Shown: piece after piece, positions 34,779 to 43,783 of the stretch
How the letters are laid out: every line of letters begins with the position of its first letter
How positions within the stretch are numbered: the first letter of the stretch is position 1
Assembly: GCF_016464625.1 (NCBI RefSeq)
Contig: NZ_JAEAGO010000002.1
Location: 558,001 to 622,000 of the forward strand
Direction of reading: 5' to 3'
Origin: Penaeicola halotolerans
GTDB taxonomy: Bacteria; Bacteroidota; Bacteroidia; Cytophagales; Cyclobacteriaceae
Length of the DNA: 64,000 nt
Translations under genes and position numbers: made by a program
Notes under the pieces: generated by a model
Seen by the model: the letters and a program-made list of their open reading frames with translations, nothing else
What the model was told of the DNA's origin: nothing
Database searches by the model: none

Positions 34779-36641
34779 TTAGTTGAAATTTAGATTATAT
34801 TGCCTAGGGTACTTCACAGTATAGCCTAGTTTTTTACTGAGACTTTGTTTGGCTGGGATACTAAGGAGCCACTTGACTTCTCCACTTTCAGGGATGATTG
34901 TAGCGCCTGATGTTTCAGTCGTTTCCACAGTGATCTCTTTCAGTGTAGAGACTGGGATCTGATCGATGAGTTGTAGCTCAATGGCTGAATTTTTATCATT
35001 TCTGATGCTGAACTCCCACGAACGATCTGAGATCTTATTACTACCTATTGTTTGGTTTTTGGTGGTATTGATAAGCGCTTTTCGAGTGACTTTGATTGCT
35101 TTGTCTCTTCCCAAACCTATTGTCACCGTATCTAGAGAACCTGTCGAGAGATAGGTTTTGCCCTGATAGGTGCCTTCAAAGAAGATGTTTGCCTCGCCAT
35201 CTTCTATATATAGTCTGCTCAGATCTGTGAGCTTGGCATTGAGGAAAACACCCTCATCTAGCTTTGGCACTGCATAGTACTGATAGCTAGCAGGGATGCT
35301 TTCGCTGATCATCTCTACCATGACTGCGCGCTCTCCAGATCGGATTACATAAGGATCTGTAATTTCAAAAAGGGTATTGGTCTGTGTCTCGTTGATCGTG
35401 ATATCGATAGAGTTGGCAGCTGGAGTTTCTCTTTTCTGATTGATATTCACTCCCGCTGCTTTTCCTTGAAGGGCTCTTTTGTTTTGACTAGCATATCCAG
35501 TTACTACAACTTCTTGAAGATAATTCACTTCAGGTTCAAGGGTGACATTAAGTGTGGCACTATTGGCTGCTATTGTTTTAGGTAAATATCCAAGAGCTTG
35601 AAATTCGATAGGGCCTGAATTTGGCGGGATATTTAATTGATATCTACCGTCTAAATCAGTCATTACATTTACACTTGTTCCTTCAATCTGTACTCTTGCC
35701 CCAGGTACGGGTGTTCCATCTTGACCATCGATCACTTGACCACGGAGTATACCAAAGAATGAGGAATTACCAGCTCTATTGTTATTTGTAGAGTAGTTAT
35801 AAGGTAGTCTGATAGGTTCTAGGATTGGAGCTTGGCTAGATTCTCTGGGATTGCCAGTGGAAATATTAAGTTGGATTTTGTCCCAGTCTTCTCCAGTACT
35901 TTGATAGACAGAGGCTTTATAGACTAGTTGTAGTGGATTTTTGATATCATCTACTCTAAGGTCATAGGAAGGATCCCAGCCTGCATTGCTCACGAGATAG
36001 CTCAGGCTAAAGTTAGCTCGAGTAGCTACATCCGACTTGACAGTGACGATGATCTCACCTGTCATTTCTCTTCCTTTTGTACCCAGTTCTTTGATCTGAT
36101 TTTCGATGTCAGTGATTTGATTTTTGAGTTCATCACTTTTGCCAAAGTTTTGCAACATACTTTTTCTAATAGCAGTCAGTCGCTCCTTGTGAAAGTCCAT
36201 CGCAGCCTTGAGCTCTGTGGCATTGTTGCTAGAGATCAGCTGCTGATTTTTATCCAGCATACGCTCTTCTGCTCTCAGGATGTCCATTTCATAGTTGTAC
36301 TCTACGAGCTTTGCTTTTGCTTTGGCCAAATCCGCCTCTAGTCCTATCTGATGTGCTGGCTTTTGTCCTGACTGGAGGAAGTTATTTTGAAATCTCACGC
36401 CCATGATCGTGAAGCTACCTTCACCTTTGACCTGTATGCTTTCTTGATTGATGTCTCGACTGAGTCCTGTGAAGGTGATATCTTGAGTGCCAGCACTGAT
36501 ATTGACAGTGGAGGTACGTTCTATTTGCGCACCAGTTCTAAACACGGTGACTTTATTAAGTTTACTGGGAGTATCCGCAGCATAAGCCGCTTGAAAGCAC
36601 AAAAACAGCCCCAAAAGCAAAGAGGGAAAAGATAGTCTCAT
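34779..36641 (-). CDS. DUF4140/DUF4139 (MuiA-like) protein with internal SusC-type N-terminal module
   Basis: An exported protein of about 620 residues. Signal peptide ends QAAYA. N-terminal DUF4140-like part (KVTVFRTGAQIERTSTVNI) and a coiled coil (about 95-180) lead into the DUF4139 domain (YLVSNAGWDPSYDLRVDD; VYQSTGEDWDKIQLNISTGNP). Inside it (bases about 35400-35750) sits a carboxypeptidase-regulatory-like domain (GQVIDGQDGTPVPGARVQIEG) followed by EVVVTGYAS and ALQGKAAGVNI, the signature of SusC-type TonB-dependent receptors just before the plug, but no barrel follows. DUF4139 then resumes to the end. Function unknown; MuiA relatives are linked to envelope or capsule phenotypes. I choose the ATG directly before the signal peptide. 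Confidence 0.8.
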   Translation of the reverse strand: MRLSFPSLLLGLFLCFQAAYAADTPSKLNKVTVFRTGAQIERTSTVNISAGTQDITFTGLSRDINQESIQVKGEGSFTIMGVRFQNNFLQSGQKPAHQIGLEADLAKAKAKLVEYNYEMDILRAEERMLDKNQQLISSNNATELKAAMDFHKERLTAIRKSMLQNFGKSDELKNQITDIENQIKELGTKGREMTGEIIVTVKSDVATRANFSLSYLVSNAGWDPSYDLRVDDIKNPLQLVYKASVYQSTGEDWDKIQLNISTGNPRESSQAPILEPIRLPYNYSTNNNRAGNSSFFGILRGQVIDGQDGTPVPGARVQIEGTSVNVMTDLDGRYQLNIPPNSGPIEFQALGYLPKTIAANSATLNVTLEPEVNYLQEVVVTGYASQNKRALQGKAAGVNINQKRETPAANSIDITINETQTNTLFEITDPYVIRSGERAVMVEMISESIPASYQYYAVPKLDEGVFLNAKLTDLSRLYIEDGEANIFFEGTYQGKTYLSTGSLDTVTIGLGRDKAIKVTRKALINTTKNQTIGSNKISDRSWEFSIRNDKNSAIELQLIDQIPVSTLKEITVETTETSGATIIPESGEVKWLLSIPAKQSLSKKLGYTVKYPRQYNLNFN

Positions 36642-36845
36642 TTCAACAATTTTTAGATTTATTTTTGAATATAAGGATTTGAACAAGAAGTCTCCTTATG
36701 CTTCAGTCAATTATTTCAAATAAAGCCTTCCACTCATCCTCTTTGCAGTCCATTTACATATTGACTAGGGGCTTGGTGCTGATTCCATATTTTTCTTACA
36801 GGATATTTTGTAAACTGCTTCTTGAATAGAAACAAACATAAGCTT

Positions 36846-38474
36846 ATGAAGAAAATTTATCTTACCTGTTGGCTGGCACTTTTTGCACTAGTATGCTTGC
36901 CAGCCGTGCTGATGGGACAGGACTATCCCACCAATGCACAGATCACTCAGCGGCTCAAAGCCCTAAAGAGTAAATACCCCAACCTGACAGATCTCAAGTC
37001 ACTCACTAAGACGACTGGAGGCAAAGACATCTGGGTGCTTCGATTAGGAAAAGGCGATGCGGATAATAAATCAGCCATTGCTGTAGTCGGAGGTGTAGAA
37101 GGATTTCATTTACTCGGTGTGGAGATGAGCTTACGCTTCGCTGAAAGTGTCCTAGCCAATAATGCGGACGTATTGGATGAAGCTACTTTTTATATTTTCC
37201 CAAACATGAGTCCAGATGCCTATGAGCAATACTTCGCTGCACTCAAGTATGAGCGTAGAGGCAATGCTACTCCAACTGATGATGATAGAGACGGCAGTGT
37301 CAACGAAGATGGCTTTGATGATTTGAATAAGGACGGTGTGATCACACTCATGAGAGTGAAAGATGCTACAGGTCCGTACATCATGCATGAGGCAGATGAG
37401 CGCATCATGATCATGGCCAATAAAGACAAAGGAGAAGCTGGTCAATACCTCGTGACTAGTGAAGGAGTCGATCAAGACAAAGACGGACACTTCAATGAAG
37501 ATGGTGAAGGTGGCGTGGCTTTTAATAAGAGTTTTTCTTATCAGTTTCCATACTTTACGCCCGGCTCTGGGGAGTTTCCAGTGTCTCAGGTAGAGCAGCG
37601 TGCGATGCTAGATTTCATGTATGAGCGATTTAATATCCATACAATTTTCACATTTGGTCCAGGCAACAACCTGTCCAGCCCATGGAAATACAATGCTCAA
37701 GGAGCTCGAGTGAGAGTAGTTACCTCTGTTTTGTCAGATGATGCGAAGCTCAACGCGCTACTATCAGAGCAGTATAATAAGACTATTTCTCAGAAAAATG
37801 CACCAAGTAATCCTGGTACAGATGGAGACTTCTTGCAGTGGGCATATTTCCACTTTGGTAAGCTAAGTCTCGGCACTCCAGGCTGGTGGGTCCCAACAGT
37901 GAAAGAGGCTGAAGGTGAAAAAGCTAATGCAGATAAAAACGAAGAAGTAAATTTCCTTCGCTGGGCAACTCAGGAAGGCATCAATGATGTCTTTGTTCCT
38001 TGGACTGCAGTGCAGCATCCTGATTTCCCGGGCAAGACTGTAGAAGTAGGTGGTATAAAGCCATTTGTGAAATACAACCCACCTTTTGCGATGATCGATG
38101 GAGCAGCCGCTGAGCACAATGCCTACTTGGTGTCTTTGGCTAAAATGCTCCCTTCTCTTGAGTGGATAGACATCAAGCAAGAAAGCCTGGGCAACGGTTT
38201 GACGAGAGTAACTGCTAAGCTGCGAAATAAAGGTCAACTACCAACGCACACAGAGATGGGTAAGCGCTCTAGATGGCTGAGAAAAGTCAGAGTAGACATG
38301 ATGCTAAACGATAAGCAGAGCTTCATCGCTGGTCAAGGCATGACACTCATCGATGCTATCGAGGGCAATGGCTTTGTAGAAATGAGCTGGGTCGTCAGAG
38401 GAGCTGGTAAGGTCAACCTTAAAGGAGGAGCTGCTCATACAGGATTCGCAACAGCTGAGTTAACTATTAAATAA
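36846..38474 (+). CDS. M14-like exported protein, probably catalytically inactive
   Basis: An exported protein of about 542 residues (signal peptide ending LMGQ) related to zinc carboxypeptidases (M14) and to the next gene. Compared by eye with it, the HxxE zinc motif is replaced by EGFH, the third zinc His by Gly (FTFGPGNN), and the catalytic Glu region SNELW by GTPGW. Two Asp-rich, calcium-binding-like loops are present (DDDRDGSVNEDGFDDLNKDG and DQDKDGHFNEDGEG). It may bind peptides or partner the active copy. The ATG at 36846 starts the signal peptide; an in-frame start 24 bases upstream is less likely. Eight bases separate it from the next gene. Confidence 0.75.
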   Translation: MKKIYLTCWLALFALVCLPAVLMGQDYPTNAQITQRLKALKSKYPNLTDLKSLTKTTGGKDIWVLRLGKGDADNKSAIAVVGGVEGFHLLGVEMSLRFAESVLANNADVLDEATFYIFPNMSPDAYEQYFAALKYERRGNATPTDDDRDGSVNEDGFDDLNKDGVITLMRVKDATGPYIMHEADERIMIMANKDKGEAGQYLVTSEGVDQDKDGHFNEDGEGGVAFNKSFSYQFPYFTPGSGEFPVSQVEQRAMLDFMYERFNIHTIFTFGPGNNLSSPWKYNAQGARVRVVTSVLSDDAKLNALLSEQYNKTISQKNAPSNPGTDGDFLQWAYFHFGKLSLGTPGWWVPTVKEAEGEKANADKNEEVNFLRWATQEGINDVFVPWTAVQHPDFPGKTVEVGGIKPFVKYNPPFAMIDGAAAEHNAYLVSLAKMLPSLEWIDIKQESLGNGLTRVTAKLRNKGQLPTHTEMGKRSRWLRKVRVDMMLNDKQSFIAGQGMTLIDAIEGNGFVEMSWVVRGAGKVNLKGGAAHTGFATAELTIK

Positions 38475-38482
38475 TTGATGCT

Positions 38483-40213
38483 ATGAAGATCAAATCAACC
38501 ATATATAAATCAATGCTCTGTGGCGCCCTGGCTTTTGTAGGACTCCAAGGAGCAAATGCTCAAGAAAAGATATTCAGAGCAGCTGGCACACCTCATCAGC
38601 CCAAAGTAGAGGTAAGTTGGAACCGCTACTATACCTATGAAGGTGTAGTAGACATCATGCAGAAGATAGCAAAGGCTTATCCAAACCTTGCCAAAGTAGA
38701 GTCTATCGGAAAGTCTTATGAGGGCAGAGATATCATGCTCATCACAGTATCTGACTTCGCTACAGGCAATCCTGACCGCAAACCTGCGATGTACATAGAT
38801 GGTAATATCCACTCTAATGAGATCCAAGGTACTGAAATGGCACTTTATACTGCTTGGTATTTGACTGAGTCGTTTAAGGATGTAGAGTTTATCAAAGAGC
38901 TTTTGAAAGAAAAGACTTTTTATATCGTGCCGACTATCAATCCTGATGCGAGGAATAACTACATGAATGAGCCAAATACGGCAAGTTCACCGCGTTCTGG
39001 TATGATCGTTCTAGACAATGACGGAGATGGTGAAGCAGGTGAAGACAGATTTGATGACCTAGATGGAGATAATCACATCACGATGATGATTCGTAAAGAT
39101 CCAAATGGTAGATTCATCAAAGATCCGAATGATCCGCGCAGACTAGTCCCTGTAGCTCCTGGTCAAAAAGGCGAATATGAAATGCTCGGCCAAGAAGGTA
39201 TAGACAATGACGGTGACGGCTATGTCAATGAAGACGGTATCGGCTACTATGATCCTAACCGTGACTGGGGTTGGAAGTGGCAGCCTGACTATATCCAAAG
39301 AGGGGCTTATAAATATCCTTTCTCACTTCCTGAAAATAGAGCTGTAATGGAATTCGTCATGAAGCATCCAAACATCGCTGGTGGTCAAAGCTATCATAAT
39401 AGTGGTGGGATGCTCCTCAGAGGTCCAGGTGCTGAGGAAGACTTAGCTACTTACAACAGAGATGATGTGAGAATCTATGATGCGCTTGGTAGAAAAGGAG
39501 AAGAACTCATCCCAGGATATAGATATCTCGTAGTGTACAAGGATCTTTACTCTGTATTTGGTGGTGAACTAGACTGGTTCTATGGAGGCAGAGGTATTTA
39601 CACTTTCTCTAATGAGCTTTGGACTAGTTACCTCATGTACAATGAGAATAAAGGAAGAGATGCACAGTATGACTTTGACAAGGACCTCTTATTTGGAGAT
39701 GCTTTTGTACCATTCAAGTCATATAATCACCCGCAGTTTGGTGAGATTGAGATTGGTGGCTTCAAGAAAAACTTCGGAAGAGCCCATCCTGGCTTTTTAC
39801 TAGAGTCTGATGCGCACCGCAACATGGCCTTTACGATCTACCATGCGTATCATACACCGAGACTAAGTGTACAAAGCGTGGAGGAAAAAGACCTTGGTGG
39901 AGGACTCAAGGAGATCACTGCAATCATCGAAAACGACCGCTTAATGCCTACACATTCTAGCCAAGATCTGAAGTATAAGATTGAGCGACCTGACTATGTG
40001 AGCATCAGTGGTGTCAAAGTAGTCACAGGAATGATCGTAGAAAATGAGGACTTCAACAGAGTATCTGAGCAAAAAAATAACCCTGAGAAAATGCAAGTAG
40101 CCAATATCCCAGGCAATAGCATCGTGAAGGTGCGCTGGATTGTCTCTGGCAATGCTAAATACAGCATCACTGTGGATAGTGCCAAAGGTGGCTTAGCTAC
40201 TTGGAGCAAATAA
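38483..40213 (+). CDS. Exported M14 zinc carboxypeptidase
   Basis: A 576-residue exported metallopeptidase; the signal peptide ends GANAQ. Zinc ligands HSNE (about residues 110-113, in DGNIHSNEIQGTEMAL) and His in QSYHNSG (about 305), with the catalytic Glu in YTFSNELWTS (about 377). Two Asp-rich loops, DNDGDGEAGEDRFDDLDGD and DNDGDGYVNEDG, look like calcium sites inside the catalytic domain. It shares these loops and overall order with the preceding degenerate copy, so a local duplication is likely. No T9SS C-terminal sorting domain is seen; the C-terminus is a beta-rich domain. Terminator follows. Confidence 0.9.
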   Translation: MKIKSTIYKSMLCGALAFVGLQGANAQEKIFRAAGTPHQPKVEVSWNRYYTYEGVVDIMQKIAKAYPNLAKVESIGKSYEGRDIMLITVSDFATGNPDRKPAMYIDGNIHSNEIQGTEMALYTAWYLTESFKDVEFIKELLKEKTFYIVPTINPDARNNYMNEPNTASSPRSGMIVLDNDGDGEAGEDRFDDLDGDNHITMMIRKDPNGRFIKDPNDPRRLVPVAPGQKGEYEMLGQEGIDNDGDGYVNEDGIGYYDPNRDWGWKWQPDYIQRGAYKYPFSLPENRAVMEFVMKHPNIAGGQSYHNSGGMLLRGPGAEEDLATYNRDDVRIYDALGRKGEELIPGYRYLVVYKDLYSVFGGELDWFYGGRGIYTFSNELWTSYLMYNENKGRDAQYDFDKDLLFGDAFVPFKSYNHPQFGEIEIGGFKKNFGRAHPGFLLESDAHRNMAFTIYHAYHTPRLSVQSVEEKDLGGGLKEITAIIENDRLMPTHSSQDLKYKIERPDYVSISGVKVVTGMIVENEDFNRVSEQKNNPEKMQVANIPGNSIVKVRWIVSGNAKYSITVDSAKGGLATWSK

Positions 40214-40240
40214 TAATTAGTAACAATAAACCCACATACC

Positions 40241-40267
40241 AAGCCCCGCCTAGTGCGGGGCTTTTTT
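40241..40267. terminator. Bidirectional terminator after the M14 gene
   Basis: Perfect 9-bp GC-rich stem AAGCCCCGC / GCGGGGCTT with a five-base loop and a T-run. It can also end the convergent gene on the minus strand. Confidence 0.88.
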
Positions 40268-40276
40268 GTTACTTAT

Positions 40277-41029
40277 TTACAGATCTAAGTGAGAAAAAAA
40301 GGATTCATACTTTTCATCTGAGTAATAATAGAGTGCGAAAATAAGCTTGGTTTCCTCCTTTATTTTATCATCCCTTTTAGGAGTGTATACCTTTAAATTT
40401 TGACCTATAATATTTATTATTTTTTCATCAATATCCTTAGTATGAAATCCTTTAACCTGTTTTATAGATTCTACGCTTAAGTCTTTATTGATTTTAAGTT
40501 CGTATAAGGCAAATTCTTTATTAGGTAATTGAATTCCTCTAAATTCATCAAAGGGTTTGTTCAATACAGAAACTTCTAAATTAAAGGGATTATTGACTTG
40601 AATATTTTTTGATTTGATATAGTCAAGTAATTCAATTTTTCTTTCTAACGATTCTTTGCTGTTTTCACTTACAGGATCTATTTGTCGTGAATTTGAACAA
40701 AAGTTAAAACTTAAATGGCCGTTCTTATCTTTTTTAGCCAAAATTAGCCATGTTGAATTTTCTTTTATAATTAATGAACAGCTTGTATTTGATAAGCTTT
40801 GAACTTTTAATGAAGATAAATGATCTCCCTTATAGAGAGAAATAATGTTTATCTCAAGATCTGAATATACTTTTGGATTTTCCTTATTGGGAGTTACTTT
40901 GGTGACGTGAGCAGTGGCTACAAAATCTGATATAGATACTTGATTTACCAGCTCTGTCACTCCACAGTGACAAGCAAAAGCGCTGTTAAAGCTTAAAACA
41001 AGAATGATTAAAAAAAGATATTTTTTCAT
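40277..41029 (-). CDS. Exported NTR/TIMP-like protein with TonB-C-like tail
   Basis: A 250-residue exported protein. Signal peptidase I cleavage after SAFA would leave CHCG as the mature N-terminus. Cysteines then fall at mature positions 1, 3, 65 and 92, close to the two disulfides of the NTR domain of TIMPs (1-72 and 3-101 in TIMP-2). SLYKGDHLSSLKVQSL, STWLILAK and FNFCSNSRQI fit the NTR pattern. The C-terminal part (about 170-240; LYELKINKDLSVESIKQVKG) resembles the TonB C-terminal domain. Function unknown; the gene looks more AT-rich than neighbours. Family calls are by eye. Confidence 0.6.
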   Translation of the reverse strand: MKKYLFLIILVLSFNSAFACHCGVTELVNQVSISDFVATAHVTKVTPNKENPKVYSDLEINIISLYKGDHLSSLKVQSLSNTSCSLIIKENSTWLILAKKDKNGHLSFNFCSNSRQIDPVSENSKESLERKIELLDYIKSKNIQVNNPFNLEVSVLNKPFDEFRGIQLPNKEFALYELKINKDLSVESIKQVKGFHTKDIDEKIINIIGQNLKVYTPKRDDKIKEETKLIFALYYYSDEKYESFFSHLDL

Positions 41030-41096
41030 ATTTCACAGGTTTTACTGCTCTAATAAACAAAAAATATTTAATAAATAATTGTTTTATTTTAATTTC

Positions 41097-41849
41097 TCAA
41101 AAAGCAAACTCAGAGAGAATCGCCAAAAGTGCAGCCACGATGCTAATCAAGAGCTTATTGGCTTGGAAGCGGTGATGTGGGCTGCTTTCAAAAAAGATAG
41201 TCGTAGAAATGTGCAAAAAGCCGCCACTGACGATCGCAAAGAGGATTTCCATGCCTTTGCCCTCTAGGAGTCCCATTCTCGCAAATAGATCACTTCCCAG
41301 CATACCGATCGGTGATGCGAGTGCAAAAAGTAAAATCATCAAAAGGACTGTTGCTTTCTTTTTTAGCTCGATGCGAAGTACTGTGGCCAAGGCAAAGGCT
41401 GCTGGCATCTTGTGTATGATAATGCCGAGTAGCAGCGTGCTAGAGCCATGATCGTGATTTTCTAGACTAGTAGGCTGAGTCAGTAGCGCACCCTCTAGGA
41501 CAGAGTGTAGGCAAAGACCAACCATCAGGAAGACGACAGAACTCTTGTGAGAATGCTGCTCATCATGGATGTGTGAATGGTGAATGTGCCCATGCTCTAC
41601 ACCAGAAGTAAGAAACTCTAGAGACTGTTGCATTAGGAATCCAACCAATATAAATAGACCGGTATAATATGGACTAGAGCTAGTCGCGAATAGCTCTGGT
41701 AGGATGTGCAGGATCGTGATCGAGAAGAGATAAGACCCCGCAAAGACCAATAGTAGCTTGAAAGTTTGCTGATTAAACTTAGGGAAAAGATATACAGAAA
41801 GCCCAGCTGCGAGCGTAGTGATGAGGAGTACGATGAAGTTAATCAGCAT
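41097..41849 (-). CDS. ZIP-family metal transporter
   Basis: A 250-residue membrane protein with about eight helices. A His-rich cytoplasmic loop (EHGHIHHSHIHDEQHSH, about residue 85-100) and the paired metal-site motifs HSVLEGA (helix 4) and HKMPAAFAL (helix 5) identify the ZIP family, which imports Zn2+ or other divalent metals. It starts three bases after the methyltransferase stop, as the last gene of apbE-methyltransferase-ZIP. Confidence 0.9.
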   Translation of the reverse strand: MLINFIVLLITTLAAGLSVYLFPKFNQQTFKLLLVFAGSYLFSITILHILPELFATSSSPYYTGLFILVGFLMQQSLEFLTSGVEHGHIHHSHIHDEQHSHKSSVVFLMVGLCLHSVLEGALLTQPTSLENHDHGSSTLLLGIIIHKMPAAFALATVLRIELKKKATVLLMILLFALASPIGMLGSDLFARMGLLEGKGMEILFAIVSGGFLHISTTIFFESSPHHRFQANKLLISIVAALLAILSEFAF

Positions 41850-41852
41850 CTT

Positions 41853-42584
41853 TTATTTCTTTTCTGTTAGGATGATCAAACGCTCCGATTGCTTCGCATC
41901 AAAAGCTTCCAACTGGTAATTCCCCATCAAAGCACATATCTCTAGTCCAGCCTGCTCAAAATAACGCTCGAAGTCACTCATTTGCAAAGCTTTTACAAAT
42001 TCTTTGAAATGATAAGAACCTCCGTCTGCCTCAAAACGAATTTCTTTAGTGATGGCTGTTCCTGTAAACTTTCTCCTGATATCAAACTCAATGCCTGCAA
42101 TGGTTCGTGTTTCCTCAGGGACTAGGTGTGTTTTGACATAGTCTACATTCATGAAGTCTATCAGAAATCTCCCTCCTTTTGGTAGTGCATCTGCCACATG
42201 ACTAATGACCTTTTGGTTGGTCTGATCCTCTTCAAAATAGCCAAAGCTGGTAAAAAGGTTCAAAATCAAATTATATTGCTTAGGAAAGATAGGATCACGC
42301 ATGTCATGCACAGCAAAATGCAGCCGATCATTAGCAGACTTTTGCGCAAATGCGATATTTTTTGGAGCGATGTCCAAGCCAGTTACTTGGTAGCCAAGCT
42401 GATGTAGATAGACTGCATGCCTTCCCCTCCCACAGCCCAGATCGAGCACATGATCGGAAGCTTGCGGCTTTAAATAAGCCACTAATGCATCGATGAACTG
42501 ACGCGCTTCCTCACTTCCACGTTTTTGATAAAGTGTGTGGTAGTAGAGAGAATTAAACCAATCATCAAACCAAGCCTTAGACAT
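41853..42584 (-). CDS. Class I SAM-dependent methyltransferase
   Basis: A 243-residue methyltransferase. Motif I is VLDLGCGRGRHAVYLHQLGY (about 42-61), followed by VTGLDIAPKNI, and NLILNLFTSFGYFE (about 105). The N-terminus WFDDWFNSLYYHTLYQKR is typical of a small-molecule methyltransferase group. Substrate unknown. Its ATG shares one base with the apbE stop (TAATG), which implies coupled translation. Confidence 0.85.
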   Translation of the reverse strand: MSKAWFDDWFNSLYYHTLYQKRGSEEARQFIDALVAYLKPQASDHVLDLGCGRGRHAVYLHQLGYQVTGLDIAPKNIAFAQKSANDRLHFAVHDMRDPIFPKQYNLILNLFTSFGYFEEDQTNQKVISHVADALPKGGRFLIDFMNVDYVKTHLVPEETRTIAGIEFDIRRKFTGTAITKEIRFEADGGSYHFKEFVKALQMSDFERYFEQAGLEICALMGNYQLEAFDAKQSERLIILTEKK

Positions 42585-43630
42585 TACTGGGCTTTAGAAA
42601 TGTAAGACTTCATACCTTCTGTGGTGAAGCTTTGGAGCTGGCCTTGTTCATCACTATAGATGAGATAAGCATCAAGCTCTGGATGCGCAGCTAGGATCTC
42701 CTGACTTTTTTCAAGTCCTAAAACCATAAATGCTGTAGCATAAGCATCTGCTCGCATACAATCTGGTGCAAATACAGAAGCACTTAAAAGTGAGTGCTCC
42801 ACAGGATAGCCAGTAAATGGACTGATCGTATGGGCATATTTCACGCTGTCTTTGATATAAAAATTACGATAATTGCCAGACGTGGCGATTGCTCGATCTT
42901 TTAGCATGGCGATGGCTTCCAATCGCTCACCTGCATCTGCTCCCTCAGGATCGAAGATGCCTACTTTCCAGATTTCTCCACGCTCATTTAAGCCACTAGC
43001 GACTAGTTCTCCTCCTATCTCAATTAGAAAATTTTGGATGCCACGCTTTTCCAACAAGGTAGCCATTACATCAACACCATAGCCTTTGGCGATAGCACTA
43101 AAGTCTAAATAGATGCCTTCCATCAACTTGCAAACTGAAGTATTGTCAAAAAACACAGAATCAAAATTGACTCTTTTGACCAACTCAGCGACATCGATAC
43201 TGTCTTTTAAATTAGGACCATCAGGACCAAAGCCCCAAGCATTGACTAGAGGGCCGACTGTAGGATTGAAAGCGCCACCTGTAGCGTCATAGACTTCTCG
43301 GCTAGTCTTTAATACTTCAGGAAAAAAGGGTAGTTCAAATTTGAACATTGTGCCCTTGTTGAACTGGGAAATTTCAGAATCTGGGATGTAAGTGGACAAG
43401 CTTTGGTTGAAAACTACCAAAACACTGTCGATTTGAGGCTTAAAGTTGCGTCCTTCTTTGTCCAAGTAGATGACACGATAGGTGGTGCCCATCGTTTTAC
43501 CTTCGATCACCTGTCTGTTTTCTACTGCTTCTGCAGCGGGTTGATTATTTTGACGATAGAGATAGACTGCAACTACTAGGATCAATAGAACGACCGAATA
43601 GATCGCGTTTTTTCTTGCGTTTGGAGACAT
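42584..43630 (-). CDS. apbE: FAD:protein FMN transferase (ApbE family)
   Basis: A 348-residue enzyme that attaches FMN covalently to Thr/Ser of target proteins such as Rnf/Nqr subunits. A single N-terminal transmembrane helix or signal (about 10-27) is followed by GKTMGTTYRVIY, LSTYIPDSEISQFNKG, GAFNPTVGPLVNAWGFG, LDFSAIAKGYGVDVMA, LIEIGGELVASG and AHTISPFTGYPVEHSLLS, the full ApbE motif order. Start ATG. First gene of a three-gene minus-strand operon. Confidence 0.95.
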   Translation of the reverse strand: MSPNARKNAIYSVVLLILVVAVYLYRQNNQPAAEAVENRQVIEGKTMGTTYRVIYLDKEGRNFKPQIDSVLVVFNQSLSTYIPDSEISQFNKGTMFKFELPFFPEVLKTSREVYDATGGAFNPTVGPLVNAWGFGPDGPNLKDSIDVAELVKRVNFDSVFFDNTSVCKLMEGIYLDFSAIAKGYGVDVMATLLEKRGIQNFLIEIGGELVASGLNERGEIWKVGIFDPEGADAGERLEAIAMLKDRAIATSGNYRNFYIKDSVKYAHTISPFTGYPVEHSLLSASVFAPDCMRADAYATAFMVLGLEKSQEILAAHPELDAYLIYSDEQGQLQSFTTEGMKSYISKAQ

Positions 43631-43648
43631 TTCTTTTGGATTTGTTCA

Positions 43649-43656
43649 CAAAAATA
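43649..43656 (-). promoter_or_regulatory. Candidate -7 element (TATTTTTG) for apbE
   Basis: Perfect TAnnTTTG on the minus strand, ending 18 bases before the apbE ATG. It mirrors the ruvB element in the same 153-base divergent gap. Confidence 0.45.
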
Positions 43657-43757
43657 ACTCAAATGACGGTAAGAAAGATGTCAAAGTGTAGATTTTACAA
43701 GAACTTAATGTCTTTACATTAAAAGAAGTGTCCATGCCGAGCTATTCTTTATTTTTG

Positions 43758-43765
43758 TATTTTTG
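43758..43765 (+). promoter_or_regulatory. Candidate -7 element (TATTTTTG) for ruvB-queG
   Basis: Perfect TAnnTTTG ending 18 bases before the favoured ruvB ATG. A TTG sometimes usable as a start is part of this element, arguing against the longer reading frame. Confidence 0.45.
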
Positions 43766-43783
43766 GACAAAGCGTTTAATACC

